From: an uncultured Paracoccaceae bacterium
GTDB lineage: Bacteria; Pseudomonadota; Alphaproteobacteria; Rhodobacterales; Rhodobacteraceae
Length of the DNA stretch: 64,000 nucleotides
Reading direction: 5' to 3'
NCBI GenBank assembly: GCA_947503935.1
Contig: CANNFR010000008.1
Location: 62,001 to 126,000, forward strand
Shown: piece by piece, positions 43,838 to 55,406 of the stretch
How positions within the stretch are numbered: position 1 is the stretch's first letter
Layout: every line of letters begins with the position of its first letter
The notes under the pieces: model-generated
The model's input: the letters and a program-made list of their open reading frames with translations, nothing else
Databases searched by the model: none
Told to the model about the DNA's origin: nothing
Program-made: the position numbers and the translations under genes

Positions 43838-44436
43838 GTCTTCTCGATCACATAAACCGTGGATTGGACATCGATACCGGGGAGGTGATCGCCCCGCTCC
43901 TCAAACGCGACGCGCACCTGACCCGCCTGCGCCAGTTCCGGCACGGCCTGCGCATAGGCAGGGTCGCCCATCGCGTGGTCGTTGAACGAAAAGCCCAAGA
44001 TGCCGCCCGGGGGCAGCGCGTCGAGCAGCCGGTAGAGCACGTCAAGCGGCGCCGCGCCGTGACCGATCACGCCGATCGCCGCCATGGTGGTATAGCCCGG
44101 CGGCGGCGCGTCATCCGGGCCGATGGGGGTGAGATTGCGGTAAAGCCCCTTGGCGGCGGCGACCTTCAGCATCTCAGGCGTCAGGTCGACGCCATCTATG
44201 ATCTGAAACCCCGCCTGCTTCAACGCCGCGCCGGAAAGCCCTGTGCCGCAACCGAAATCGAGGATCGGTTGGGCGGTATCGGCCCCGGCCGCCACTAGGG
44301 CCTGCGCAACGCGGGCCGGGGTGGCATAGCCTGCCTCGCGCACCTCGTCTTCGTAGCTGTCGGCCCAATTGGCATAGAGGCCGCGCACCTCGTCAGGCTG
44401 CTCGACCTTGTAGACCTTTTTCAAGAACTTGGGCAT
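43834..44436 (-). CDS. Class I SAM-dependent methyltransferase
   Basis: 200 residues from the ATG at 44436 (MPKFLKKVYKVEQPDEVR). Motif I is PILDFGCGTGLSGAALKQ, followed by the acidic DGVDLTPEMLKVAAAKG and a later LPPGGILGFSFNDHAM motif. The N-terminal YANWADSYEDEV is typical of small-molecule (Methyltransf_11-like) enzymes. Substrate unknown. It overlaps gluQ by four bases and follows trmFO closely, so may belong to tRNA or cofactor modification by context only. Confidence 0.85.
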   Translation of the reverse strand: MPKFLKKVYKVEQPDEVRGLYANWADSYEDEVREAGYATPARVAQALVAAGADTAQPILDFGCGTGLSGAALKQAGFQIIDGVDLTPEMLKVAAAKGLYRNLTPIGPDDAPPPGYTTMAAIGVIGHGAAPLDVLYRLLDALPPGGILGFSFNDHAMGDPAYAQAVPELAQAGQVRVAFEERGDHLPGIDVQSTVYVIEKT

Positions 44437-44459
44437 CGGCCAAAGCCTAGCAGGCAGGC

Positions 44460-45827
44460 TTAGGCCGGGGCAAGGGTCTGTCGGGCGGCCAGCCAATCGG
44501 TAAAGGCGGCCTTGGCGCGATCGGTATAGGCCTTGTAGCGGTCCTTGCGGCCGCGACGGCCGCCTTTCAGGCCCTCAACCGGTGGAAAGAGGCCGAAATT
44601 GACGTTCATCGGTTGAAACGTCTTGGCCTCGGCTCCCCCGGTGATGTGGTGGATCAGCGCGCCCATCGCGGTGCCTTGGGGCGGTGCCTGCAAGTTTTGC
44701 CCGCGGGCTTCGGCGACGGCCAAGCGCCCGGCCAAGAGGCCCATGGCGGCGCTTTCCACATAGCCTTCCACGCCTGTGATTTGCCCGGCGAAGCGCAGAT
44801 GCGGCTTTGACTTCAGGCGCATCTGGGCGTCGAGCAGCGTGGGCGAGTTCAAAAACGTGTTGCGGTGGATGGCGCCCAGCCGCGCGAAGCTGGCATTCTC
44901 CAGCCCCGGAATCATCCTGAAAACATCTGTTTGCGCGCCGTACTTCATCTTGGTCTGAAAGCCCACGATGTTGAACAGCGTCCCCAGCGCGTTATCGCGG
45001 CGGAGCTGCACAACGGCGTGAGGTTTTTGGTCGGGCGCATGGGGGTTGGTCAGGCCCACGGGCTTCATCGGGCCGAAGCGCAGCGTCTCGCGGCCGCGTT
45101 CGGCCATCACCTCGATCGGCAGGCAGCCGTCGAAATAGCCCGCCGTCTCGCCCGGCTTGAAAGCGGTCTTCTCGGCGGCCAGAAGGGCGTCGATGAAGGC
45201 CTCGTATTGGTCGCGGTCCATCGGGCAGTTGAGATAGGCCGTACGCTCAGCCTCGGTCTCGCCCTTGTCATAGCGCGATTGCATCCAGGCCTGTCCCATA
45301 TCGATGCTGTCGGCATAGACGATGGGGGCGATGGCGTCGAAGAAGGCGAGGGCCTCGGTCCCCGTCTCGGCGCGGATGGCTTCGGCCAGGGCCGCCGATG
45401 TCAGGGGGCCGGTGGCAAAGATCCAGGCGCCTGAGGCGGGCAGGGCGGTTACCTCTTCCGCGACCACGCTGACCATCGGATGCGCCCGCAGCCGGGCGGT
45501 GACCGCCTCGGCGAACGGGTCGCGGTCGACCGCCAGTGCGCCGCCGGCGGGCAGGCGATGGCGATCGGCCATCTCCATGATCAGGCCACCGGCGGCCCGC
45601 ATCTCCCAATGCAGAAGGCCCACCGCGTTTTGTTCGCTGTCGTCCGAGCGGAACGAGTTGGAGCACACCATCTCGGCCAGATGACCGGTCTGATGGGCAA
45701 ACGTGCCGACCTTGGGCCGCATCTCGTGGATCACCACGGGATGCCCGGCCTGGGCGATCTGCCAGGCGGCCTCGGCGCCCGCCATGCCGCCGCCGACGAT
45801 GTGAATGGGATCGGTCATGCGTGTCAT
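44460..45827 (-). CDS. trmFO: Methylene-THF tRNA (uracil-54-C5)-methyltransferase TrmFO
   Basis: 455 residues. Makes ribothymidine at position 54 of tRNA using methylene-THF and FADH2. Diagnostic are the FAD-binding [32 protein letters not shown] with its conserved Cys, the [11 protein letters not shown] segment, and [23 protein letters not shown] second Met at 45818 ([10 protein letters not shown]) is an equally good start. Gene order trmFO, methyltransferase, gluQ suggests shared expression of tRNA-modification genes. The 238 bases upstream to 46066 hold no gene that I can see. Confidence 0.95.
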   Translation of the reverse strand: MTRMTDPIHIVGGGMAGAEAAWQIAQAGHPVVIHEMRPKVGTFAHQTGHLAEMVCSNSFRSDDSEQNAVGLLHWEMRAAGGLIMEMADRHRLPAGGALAVDRDPFAEAVTARLRAHPMVSVVAEEVTALPASGAWIFATGPLTSAALAEAIRAETGTEALAFFDAIAPIVYADSIDMGQAWMQSRYDKGETEAERTAYLNCPMDRDQYEAFIDALLAAEKTAFKPGETAGYFDGCLPIEVMAERGRETLRFGPMKPVGLTNPHAPDQKPHAVVQLRRDNALGTLFNIVGFQTKMKYGAQTDVFRMIPGLENASFARLGAIHRNTFLNSPTLLDAQMRLKSKPHLRFAGQITGVEGYVESAAMGLLAGRLAVAEARGQNLQAPPQGTAMGALIHHITGGAEAKTFQPMNVNFGLFPPVEGLKGGRRGRKDRYKAYTDRAKAAFTDWLAARQTLAPA

Positions 45828-46065
45828 TTAGGCCGATTGGCGCGGGATGGAAAGAGTGGAGCGCGTGCGGCGCGCTCCTCGATTTCTGGCCAGAGCGTTC
45901 TGGCCGCATCCCGTCCCTTTGGTGGCAACATCCATCAGACAGCCTGCTGATCCCGCCCGATCATTTCGTGGCCCGTATTTAGGTGCGGACGCCCCGGAAT
46001 TGGAGTGCGCAGGCGGGTCGGAGGAGATTCCGTGCGGCGCAGGGTTGGGCCGCACGGGGGGTGCT

Positions 46066-46962
46066 TCAGAACGAAAAGAGGGCGATGCTGTCTTCGCGCG
46101 CGTCGTCCATCCGGTCACGCGCCATGACACGGCGCCCACGTTCGAAGGTCAGTTCAAGGCCAAAGGTGTCGGCGTCCCCGCCGACGATTCCATCTGTTCT
46201 GGTATAATTCGCATCGAGCCAGACGTTGTCGGCCACGCGGTAACCAGCGCCCGCCGTATAGGTTTTGATCGTCGTCACAGGCCCGAAGTCGAGGTAGGAA
46301 AGTCCACCTATCACCCGGACACGCGGACCCACTTCATAAGTCGCGCCAAGGCCGAGTACATGTGCATCGACATCACTTGCACCGATCCAGACAGCGGACA
46401 GGTCGAGTGGGCCGCGCTTGTGGTCCAGCGCGAGCGTATAGCTGGTGGATCCTGGGCCGCTGCCGGAATCCGTGATCTCAAGCGACACCTCGGTCGCCTC
46501 CGAAAATCGATAGGCTGCATAGGCGACCGTGGCATCGATATCGTCCTCATCGCCCTCGGCATAGGCGCCGAGCGTCAACGCGTTGCGTTCATATTCAACA
46601 CCGAGCGAGAATTCGGTCGAAGTACTGCCGATGTCGGAGTAGTCGATCTCGAGGCCGAAAAGCATCATCAACTGCGGTTCGATCCGATACCCGGCAAGCA
46701 TGTCGGCCGATATCGACGTATTCGAGAAGACATCAAGATCGCTGTAGGACACCGATAGGTCGCCGGAAAAGGCCAACGGCCCATGGTCGTAATCGCCGCC
46801 AATTGAAACGGCTATTTCGCTGAGTTCACCGAAAGGGCTGTCGGTTTGCAGGTACTCGACGCCGTAGCTGAGGTATTCCCAGCCCTCGGCTGCGGCCTGC
46901 GTGGCTGCAGCCCCAAGAATTGTGGAAAGCGCGGTCGCGGTGGTGAGAAGATATCTGGTCAT
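46066..46962 (-). CDS. Outer-membrane beta-barrel (porin-like) protein
   Basis: 298 residues with a Sec signal (MTRYLLTTATALSTILGAAA). The mature part is a run of alternating hydrophobic strands separated by short acidic turns (for example PLAFSGDLSVSYSDLDVF, RIEPQLMMLFGLEIDYSDI, DNVWLDANYTRTDG), giving roughly 12-16 strands, and it ends in Phe (ALFSF), the usual signal for barrel assembly. It is probably a small porin or surface barrel; specificity cannot be inferred. A 20-bp palindrome lies 15 bases upstream of the ATG. Confidence 0.78.
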   Translation of the reverse strand: MTRYLLTTATALSTILGAAATQAAAEGWEYLSYGVEYLQTDSPFGELSEIAVSIGGDYDHGPLAFSGDLSVSYSDLDVFSNTSISADMLAGYRIEPQLMMLFGLEIDYSDIGSTSTEFSLGVEYERNALTLGAYAEGDEDDIDATVAYAAYRFSEATEVSLEITDSGSGPGSTSYTLALDHKRGPLDLSAVWIGASDVDAHVLGLGATYEVGPRVRVIGGLSYLDFGPVTTIKTYTAGAGYRVADNVWLDANYTRTDGIVGGDADTFGLELTFERGRRVMARDRMDDAREDSIALFSF

Positions 46963-46976
46963 GAGTCTGTCCCCTT

Positions 46977-46996
46977 CTGACTGTCATGACGGTCAG
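46977..46996. promoter_or_regulatory. 20-bp palindrome before the barrel-protein gene
   Basis: CTGACTGTCA and TGACGGTCAG abut to form a 20-bp inverted repeat, perfect except for one T-G pair. It lies 15-34 bases upstream of the start codon, in the probable leader or promoter, and could be an operator or a 5' hairpin that hides the ribosome site. Confidence 0.5.
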
Positions 46997-47061
46997 TCGG
47001 GTCAGGCAGGCGAAGGGTTCAATTTGGTCGGTTGTGACCCTAACTGAGCGGGGCAGACGCC

Positions 47062-47664
47062 CTAACGGCTGAAAAGCAGCCTAAGGCCGAGAGCGCCCAG
47101 GATGACGGAGGCGGCGCGGTCGAGAATGAATTTGGCGCGGAGATACGCGCGGCTGACGGCCTCGGTGCTCATGGCCAGGGCGAGGGTTGTGTAGAAGGCC
47201 AGTTCGAGGGCCAGGTGGTTGGCCGCGATCATCAGGCTTTCGGTCAGGCTGAGACCGGGCGGAAAGATCACGACTAGGACAGCCCCGGCGAAGATCACGG
47301 ATTTGGGGTTTAGCACGTTGATCAAAAGGCCCTGCCGGAACGCGTGGCGGGCGGGCTTTGCGGTGGCGCCTATCCCGTCGCGAGCGCCCGTCCACATCTT
47401 CCAGGAAATGTAGATCAAGTAGAGCGCGCCAAGGGTCTTCAAGATGACATAAGCCCAAGGGAAAAGCGCGAAGATGGCATCGAGGCCGAGAAGCGCCACC
47501 AAGGTCCATGCCGCCGCCATCAGGGCTAAACCTCCGCCGGCGGCAATGCCTGCGCGGCGGCCTGCGCTGAGCGTCGTGCGGAGCGCGACCAGAAGGGCGG
47601 GGCCGGGGCTCGCTACAGCGGCGAGGAGGGCGAGGTTGAAGGCAATGAAATGCTCAGCACCCAT
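47062..47664 (-). CDS. LysE family translocator
   Basis: 200 residues with six hydrophobic segments in the LysE/RhtB pattern: MGAEHFIAFNLALLAAVASPGPALLVALR (family PGP motif), GLALMAAAWTLVALLGL, LKTLGALYLIYISWKMW, then LINVLNPKSVIFAGAVLVVIF. Exports amino acids or related compounds; substrate unknown. It is the last of four minus-strand genes running from gyrA, eight bases behind the small membrane protein. Confidence 0.9.
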   Translation of the reverse strand: MGAEHFIAFNLALLAAVASPGPALLVALRTTLSAGRRAGIAAGGGLALMAAAWTLVALLGLDAIFALFPWAYVILKTLGALYLIYISWKMWTGARDGIGATAKPARHAFRQGLLINVLNPKSVIFAGAVLVVIFPPGLSLTESLMIAANHLALELAFYTTLALAMSTEAVSRAYLRAKFILDRAASVILGALGLRLLFSR

Positions 47665-47672
47665 TGTCCGCG

Positions 47673-47876
47673 CTACTGCCGTTTCTCAAGCTGGGTTGCG
47701 ATGCGTTCCAGCGCGCTGACCTGGCGTTCCTGCAGGGCGATCAGGTTGCGCTGGTTTTTCTCGATTTTCTCATTTGTCCGCTGCATCCGCCTGCCCCGGA
47801 CAACGCCAATCACGTAGAGAACAGTGAGAAGGCAGAGAAACCCGGTTACTACATAGGTGAGTGTTTCGCTGTTCAT
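47673..47876 (-). CDS. Small membrane coiled-coil protein
   Basis: 67 residues: one N-terminal membrane helix (LTYVVTGFLCLLTVLYVIGVV) then a basic and coiled-coil tail (RRMQRTNEKIEKNQRNLIALQERQVSALERIATQLEKR). It overlaps the next upstream gene by four bases. Its tail resembles that of the neighbouring 80-residue protein (ALERIA against ALEKIAE), so the two are likely diverged paralogues that may pair through the coiled coil. Not a recognised family. Confidence 0.65.
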   Translation of the reverse strand: MNSETLTYVVTGFLCLLTVLYVIGVVRGRRMQRTNEKIEKNQRNLIALQERQVSALERIATQLEKRQ

Positions 47877-48107
47877 GGCCGCTCACCTCGTTCGGCGATT
47901 TTCTCAAGCGCTTCGGTTTGGCGGCGGACAAGGTCGATCAGCTCGGCCTGTTGCGCGGCTTGCGCCTGCATGGTGCGCACCTGATCCTGCATCAGCGACA
48001 TGTATGAGACATCGCCGCCGCCCTTGCCGAGCGTCCGTTGCATGACGACGGCAAAGCCGACAAAGACGCCGATCAGCAGAAGGAACGGCCAGCTATAGTC
48101 CAGAACC

Positions 48108-48115
<8 letters not shown>
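47873..48115 (-). CDS. Small membrane coiled-coil protein
   Basis: 80 residues: an N-terminal membrane helix ([19 protein letters not shown]), then a Gln/Ala-rich helix ([37 protein letters not shown]) that should form a cytoplasmic coiled coil. Overlaps the gyrA 3' end by eight bases and the next small gene by four. Gene pairs of this kind behind gyrA are not known to me. Role unknown. Confidence 0.65.
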
Positions 48116-50846
<2,731 letters not shown>

Positions 50847-51038
50847 GTCACTGCCCGTTCTTCTGTCGTGCTTCTATATCTTGTGGGGGCGAGTATAGCC
50901 TCTGCGGCATATGGGGTGCAATGGCTGGTTGCGACGCGGGTCAGCAGCCAGGGAGGCCAAGTGCTAACAGATTGTTTTCATTGAAAAGTAATCGGCCCGT
51001 GGCATCATCGGAAAAAGAATCAACCGATGAGGTGGCGC

Positions 51039-51308
51039 ATGAGTGCACAGGAAACCGAAATGATGCTGCGTGGATATGGCCTGACGACGGCCGAGTTTTT
51101 CTATCGCATGCCCGATTACAAACAAGTGCTGAACACCTTCGTCTGGCAGGATTACGATCTGGCGCCGGACTACCCGAAGCTCTTCAAATTCATCGAATTC
51201 TGGCAAGATCAGATCGAGGGGCCGCTGCATTCGGTCCGCTTTACCCATCGCAAGATGCTGTCACCGGGCGAGTGGCGCCATGTCACGGGCGAGTTTACGC
51301 TGCATTAG
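51039..51308 (+). CDS. Usg family protein
   Basis: 89 residues from the ATG at 51039, preceded by AGGTGG; an ATG at 51027 would add four residues. The Usg family is recognised from LTTAEFFYRMPDYKQVLNTFVW, then YPKLFKFIEFWQDQIEGPLHSV. It is a small conserved alphaproteobacterial protein, named from its place upstream of trpF in other species; no function is established. Seventy bases before the transglycosylase gene. Confidence 0.88.
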   Translation: MSAQETEMMLRGYGLTTAEFFYRMPDYKQVLNTFVWQDYDLAPDYPKLFKFIEFWQDQIEGPLHSVRFTHRKMLSPGEWRHVTGEFTLH

Positions 51309-51378
51309 GGCGCGCGCCCCCTTGCCCTGACCGGGCTCTGGGGTAGGGTCGGCGCTGTCACGCATCAGGAGGCCGCCC

Positions 51379-52614
51379 ATGCACCCCACTCGTCGCCACG
51401 TCACCTTCGGGCTGGCTGCCTTGGGCCTGTCGGCCTGTACCGGCGCGGTGGCGCCCTCTGGCGCGGGCAGCACCAGCGCCCCGGCGCCGCGCCCTGTGGC
51501 CAATGCGGGCTTTGACACCTGGGTTGCGGGCTTTCGCACGCGGGCTGCCTCGCGGGGCATCTCGGAAGCCACGCTGAACGCGGCCTTCCGTGGCGCAGGG
51601 TTTTTGCCCATCGTGGTCGAGCGTGACCGCAACCAGACCGAATTCAAGCGCTCGCTTGAGGATTACCTGTCCATCGCCGCCTCGGATGAGCGGATCGCGA
51701 TGGGCCAGTCGATGCTGTCGCGCCACGGCGGGGTGTTGAGCCAGGTCGAGGGCCGTTACGGCGTCGACCGCCATGTGGTGGCGGCCGTCTGGGGGCTGGA
51801 GAGCTTTTATGGCACCAGGCGCGGCAATATCCCCGTGATCTCGGCCCTGTCGACGCTGGCCTATGATGGCAGGCGGGGCGCGTTCTTTGAAAGCCAGCTG
51901 ATCGCGGCTTTGCGCATCCTGCAAAACGGCGACATCACGCCCGCGCGGATGACGGGCAGCTGGGCTGGTGCGATGGGCCATACCCAGTTCATCCCGACCT
52001 CGTATCTGGAATATGCGGTCGATTTCACCGGCGACGGGCGGCGCGACATCTGGTCGGACGATCCCGCCGATGCGCTGGCATCCGCCGCGAATTACCTCGC
52101 GCGCTCGGGTTGGCGGCGTGGCCAGCCATGGGGGGTCGAGGTGGTCTTGCCGCAGGGCTTCAATGCAGGCCTTGCCGGGCGTGGCACCACCCGCAGCGCG
52201 GCGGATTGGAGCGCGATGGGGGTGCGGGCGGCCAGCGGCGGCGCTTTGCCGGGATCGGGATCGATCCTGATCCCCCAGGGCCTGAACGGCCCGGCCTTTC
52301 TGGTCTTGCGCAACTTCTCGGTCATCCTGCGCTACAATAACGCCGAGAATTACGCGATCGGGGTCGGCCATCTGTCGGACCGTCTGCGCGGAGGCGGGCC
52401 ATTGCGCGGATCGTTCCCGCCGGATGCGGCCGGGATGACCAAAGCCAATCGGCAGGAGCTGCAGCGCCGTCTGACGGCTGCGGGCTTTGACACCGAGGGC
52501 AGCGACGGGGTGATCGGCCCAAAAACCCGCGCGGCGATCAGTGCTTATCAACAGCGCGAGGGGCTGGCGGTGACGGGCGAGCCGACGCTGGCCTTGCTGC
52601 AACGGCTGCGCTGA
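51379..52614 (+). CDS. Lytic murein transglycosylase, MltB family, with peptidoglycan-binding domain
   Basis: 411 residues. The lipobox LSAC near residue 17 marks a lipoprotein. The SLT_2 catalytic domain shows VVAAVWGLESFYGTRRG with the catalytic Glu, then GSWAGAMGHTQFIPTSYLEYAVDFTGDGRRDIW, an extended substrate groove, and the C-terminal PG_binding_1 helix bundle (LQRRLTAAGFDTEGSDGVIGP). It cleaves glycan strands leaving 1,6-anhydro-MurNAc. Monocistronic; copy B of the structured repeat lies 16 bases after its stop. Confidence 0.92.
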   Translation: MHPTRRHVTFGLAALGLSACTGAVAPSGAGSTSAPAPRPVANAGFDTWVAGFRTRAASRGISEATLNAAFRGAGFLPIVVERDRNQTEFKRSLEDYLSIAASDERIAMGQSMLSRHGGVLSQVEGRYGVDRHVVAAVWGLESFYGTRRGNIPVISALSTLAYDGRRGAFFESQLIAALRILQNGDITPARMTGSWAGAMGHTQFIPTSYLEYAVDFTGDGRRDIWSDDPADALASAANYLARSGWRRGQPWGVEVVLPQGFNAGLAGRGTTRSAADWSAMGVRAASGGALPGSGSILIPQGLNGPAFLVLRNFSVILRYNNAENYAIGVGHLSDRLRGGGPLRGSFPPDAAGMTKANRQELQRRLTAAGFDTEGSDGVIGPKTRAAISAYQQREGLAVTGEPTLALLQRLR

Positions 52615-52630
52615 CGTCCGGCCGGGGACG

Positions 52631-52702
52631 CTCCCGCCCCTCGTCGCGGATCAAAGATCCTCTCCTCACGTTGGGCCGGGCGCCGCGCCTCCGGCGCGGC
52701 GC
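52631..52702 (+). repeat. Two-hairpin structured repeat, copy B
   Basis: 72 nt with the layout of copy A at 39925: CTCCCGCCCC, first hairpin GGATC-AAA-GATCC, spacer GTTGGGCC, and terminal hairpin GCGCCGCGCC-TCC-GGCGCGGCGC (52680-52702, 10 bp). It differs from A by four bases in the first 49; the terminal stem has other bases that again pair perfectly. Confidence 0.85.
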
Positions 52703-52775
52703 GGGCGTGCTCTTGGGTAGCCTGCTTCCAGATATCTCTACCGGACGTCCTTGCGATAAGGTCGGGAGCCTCCGG

Positions 52776-52805
52776 CGGGGATATTTTTGTCAGAAGGAAG
52801 GGGGA
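52776..52805 (-). repeat. Post-stop intergenic motif, copy 2
   Basis: On the minus strand, directly behind the ornithine cyclodeaminase stop, CCCCTTCCTTCTGA, two variable bases and AAAATATCC recur as at 10409, then a CGCCGG end. Both copies are in the sense orientation of the gene just finished. Confidence 0.6.
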
Positions 52806-52807
52806 TG

Positions 52808-53845
52808 TCAGGACGCCTTGGCGCGGAGCAGCATGCCGTAGAGGTCGCGCGGTTCGTCGGGGTCGGCGATCATGTCGAGGTTCTGGAAAAACCCGGTTCC
52901 CTGCAGCTGGGCATGGATGTAGCGCAGGGCCGAGAAATCCTCGATCGCGAAGCCGACGCTGTCGAAGAGCGTGATCTGCCCGGCCTCGGTCCGCCCTGGT
53001 GCGGCGCCGGTCATCACCTGCCAGAGCTCGGTCACCGGGTGGTCGGGCGCGAGTTGCTGGATTTCGCCTTCAATGCGGGTTTGCGGTGGGTATTCGACGA
53101 AGATCTCCGAGCGCAGGAGGATGTCGCGGTGGAGCTCGGTCTTGCCGGGACAGTCGCCGCCGACCGCGTTGATGTGCACGCCGGCGCCCACCATGTTGTC
53201 GGTCAGGATCGTCGCATATTGCTTGTCGGCAGTGCAGGTGGTGATGATCTGGGCGCCGAGAATGGCCTCTTCGGGGGTTTTGCACGGGGTCAGCTTGAGC
53301 CCGGCGTCTCGCAGATTGCGCAGGCATTTCGCGGTTGCCGTGGCGTCAGTGTCGTAGAGGCGCACCTCGCTGATGCCGCAGATTGCCTGGAAGGCCAGCG
53401 CCTGGAATTCCGCATGCGCGCCATTGCCGATCAGCGCCATCACCTGCGCGCCTTTGGGGGCAAGGTGCTTGGCCGCAAGGGCCGACATGGCCGCGGTGCG
53501 GAGTGCTGTCAGGATCGTCATTTCCGACAGGAGCACCGGGTAGCCCGTTGCCACGTCGGCCAGAAGGCCGAAGGCGGTGACGGTCTGCAGGCCTTCCTTC
53601 ATGTTCTTGGGGTGGCCGTTGACATATTTGAAGCCGTAGAGTTCGCCGTCCGACGTGGGCATCAGCTCAATCACGCCGACATCGGAATGCGAGGCCACGC
53701 GCGGTGTCTTGTCGAAGTCCGGCCAGCGGCGGAAATCAGCCTCGATCTCGGCGGCCAGATCGGTCAGGACACGGCCGACGCCTAGATGAAGCACCAGCTT
53801 CATCATGTTGTCCACGCTGACAAAAGGGACGAGGTTGAGGCTCAT
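52808..53845 (-). CDS. Ornithine cyclodeaminase
   Basis: 345 residues of the OCD/mu-crystallin family. It converts ornithine to proline and ammonia with NAD. Motifs are ELMPTSDGELYGFKYVNGHPKNM, the NAD-binding VMALIGNGAHAEFQALAF, and the characteristic NAVGGDCPGKTELH in the catalytic region. Placed immediately behind arginase with a four-base overlap, it completes arginine to proline conversion (arginase, then OCD). Confidence 0.94.
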   Translation of the reverse strand: MSLNLVPFVSVDNMMKLVLHLGVGRVLTDLAAEIEADFRRWPDFDKTPRVASHSDVGVIELMPTSDGELYGFKYVNGHPKNMKEGLQTVTAFGLLADVATGYPVLLSEMTILTALRTAAMSALAAKHLAPKGAQVMALIGNGAHAEFQALAFQAICGISEVRLYDTDATATAKCLRNLRDAGLKLTPCKTPEEAILGAQIITTCTADKQYATILTDNMVGAGVHINAVGGDCPGKTELHRDILLRSEIFVEYPPQTRIEGEIQQLAPDHPVTELWQVMTGAAPGRTEAGQITLFDSVGFAIEDFSALRYIHAQLQGTGFFQNLDMIADPDEPRDLYGMLLRAKAS

Positions 53846-54765
53846 GCGAAGCTCCGTGTCGGGCGGTCGAAGACCTTGCGGCCCATCAGCGAGGCGACGA
53901 GGTCGACCATCAGTTTCGCGGTGCGGCCGCGTTCGTCGAGGAAGGGGTTCAACTCGACCAGGTCGAGTGAGGTGACCAGGCCGCTTTCGTGCAGCAGTTC
54001 CATCACCAGATGCGCCTCGCGGAACGTCGTACCGCCAGGCACGGTGGTGCCGACGGCGGGCGCGATGGAGGGGTCGAGGAAATCGACATCCAGTGACACA
54101 TGCAGAAGGCCGCCTTCAGCTTCAACGCGGGTCAGGAAGTCGCGCAAAGGGGCGATGATGCCGGCTTCATCGATGGCGCGCATGTCGATCGGGGCGATGC
54201 TGTGGTCCAGAAGGGCGGCATGCTCGGCCGGATCGACCGAGCGGATGCCATAAAGGCATATCCGGTCGGCAGGGATCGGGGCGGGGAAGGGGGGAAAGGC
54301 GTCAAACCCCTCGCGCCCGGCGATATAGGCCACGGGCGTACCATGGAGATTGCCAGACTTGGTGGTCAGCGGTGTGTGGAAATCCGAATGCGCGTCGAGC
54401 CAGAGCAGGAAAAGCGGGCGGCCCACCTTGGCGGCATGGGCCGCAATGCCGGCCACGACGCCCAGGCCCATGGAATGGTCGCCGCCCATGACGATCGGAA
54501 AGCCGCGCTCCATAGCCGCTTCGGTGGATGCCGCCAGCGAACGGGTCCAGCCGACGGTTTCGGCCAGGGAATGCACGGCCTCATTGGAGCAGGTCGCCTC
54601 GACCAGAGGCGCCGGGGCCACGTCGCCGAGATCGCTGACGCCATGACCCAGATCGGTCAGAGCTTGGGTAATGCCCGCCACCCGATAGGCCGAAGGGCCC
54701 ATCAGGCATCCCGCGCGCCGCTGGCCGCTATCGATCGGTGCGCCGATCAGCTGGCAATTCTTCAT
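53842..54765 (-). CDS. Arginase
   Basis: 307 residues from the ATG at 54765 (MKNCQLIGAPIDSGQRRAG). Hydrolyses arginine to ornithine and urea with a binuclear manganese centre. Metal motifs are MGGDHSMGLG, WLDAHSDFHTP, and SLDVDFLDPSIAPAVGTTVPGG; the HGTPVAY segment follows NLHG. It overlaps the cyclodeaminase gene by four bases. Control is probably by the divergent Lrp-type regulator and the palindrome at 54832. Confidence 0.94.
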   Translation of the reverse strand: MKNCQLIGAPIDSGQRRAGCLMGPSAYRVAGITQALTDLGHGVSDLGDVAPAPLVEATCSNEAVHSLAETVGWTRSLAASTEAAMERGFPIVMGGDHSMGLGVVAGIAAHAAKVGRPLFLLWLDAHSDFHTPLTTKSGNLHGTPVAYIAGREGFDAFPPFPAPIPADRICLYGIRSVDPAEHAALLDHSIAPIDMRAIDEAGIIAPLRDFLTRVEAEGGLLHVSLDVDFLDPSIAPAVGTTVPGGTTFREAHLVMELLHESGLVTSLDLVELNPFLDERGRTAKLMVDLVASLMGRKVFDRPTRSFA

Positions 54766-54831
54766 GCTAGTGCCCTTTCTGTTTTCCTTGGTATCTTTTC
54801 GCTTTGCGACAGGCGAAAGCCTCAATAGGAT

Positions 54832-54859
54832 CAAATCGATCATACAGATGATCGGTTTG
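54832..54859. promoter_or_regulatory. Inverted-repeat operator between arginase and Lrp regulator genes
   Basis: CAAATCGATCAT (54832-54843) and ATGATCGGTTTG (54848-54859) are inverted with one mismatch in 12, around a four-base ACAG centre. It lies 18 bases before the Lrp ATG and about 70 before the arginase ATG, a fitting site for autoregulation and for arginine-dependent control. Confidence 0.65.
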
Positions 54860-54877
54860 TATTATGGGACCACCGTT

Positions 54878-55309
54878 ATGGATGATACGGACTATGCCTT
54901 GATCGCTGAGCTGCGCCGCGATGGGCGTGCGGCGCTTTCCGACCTGGCGGCGCGGCTCGGCATTGCCCGGGCAACTGTCCGCGCGCGGATGGAGCGGCTG
55001 CGCGCATCGGGTGAGATCGTGGGCTTTACTGTCCTGACCCGCGGCGATGCCGCCGAGGCGCCCGTGCGCGGCCTCATGATGATCGGGATCGAGGGGCGTG
55101 GGGCGGAGCGGATCATGGCGCGCCTGGCCGGCCTGCCCGAAGTGACGGCGGTGCATTCAACCAATGGCCGCTGGGACTTGATCGCCGAGATAGGGGCGCG
55201 AACCCTTGAAGAGTTTGACAGGGTCCTTTTCCGGATACGAGGGTTGGACGGTGTGCTGAGTAGCGAAACAAGCCTGATGCTGTCCACACGGCGGGCTGGT
55301 CGGCGATAG
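54878..55309 (+). CDS. Lrp/AsnC family transcriptional regulator
   Basis: 143 residues, one Lrp unit. N-terminal helix-turn-helix is in DDTDYALIAELRRDGRAALSDLAARLGIARATVRARMERL; the RAM-like C-terminal domain shows GLMMIGIEGRG, LAGLPEVTAVHSTNGRWDLIAEI and a final beta strand. Divergent from arginase and cyclodeaminase, so it likely senses arginine or ornithine and controls them. The ATG at 54878 is chosen because the longer open frame upstream covers the palindrome and lacks the family start. Confidence 0.9.
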   Translation: MDDTDYALIAELRRDGRAALSDLAARLGIARATVRARMERLRASGEIVGFTVLTRGDAAEAPVRGLMMIGIEGRGAERIMARLAGLPEVTAVHSTNGRWDLIAEIGARTLEEFDRVLFRIRGLDGVLSSETSLMLSTRRAGRR

Positions 55310-55321
55310 ACAGGCGGCTTC

Positions 55322-55404
55322 GAATTTTCTGCGAAAATTCACGCGCCGTACCCGATTTTTCGCAGAAAAATCATATGCCACTTGAAATTTTTCGCAGAAA
55401 AATT
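55322..55404. repeat. Cluster of three short perfect palindromes, core TTC-TGC-GAA
   Basis: Perfect palindromes at 55322-55340, 55354-55372 and 55386-55404 (19 nt each) share the TTC/GAA stem around TGC (first) or GCA (the other two), with A/T-rich outer arms that differ but always pair. Two of them meet their neighbours at a regular 32-base step. Same family as the cluster at 19631-19748, and again between convergent genes. Confidence 0.85.
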
Positions 55405-55406
55405 GG

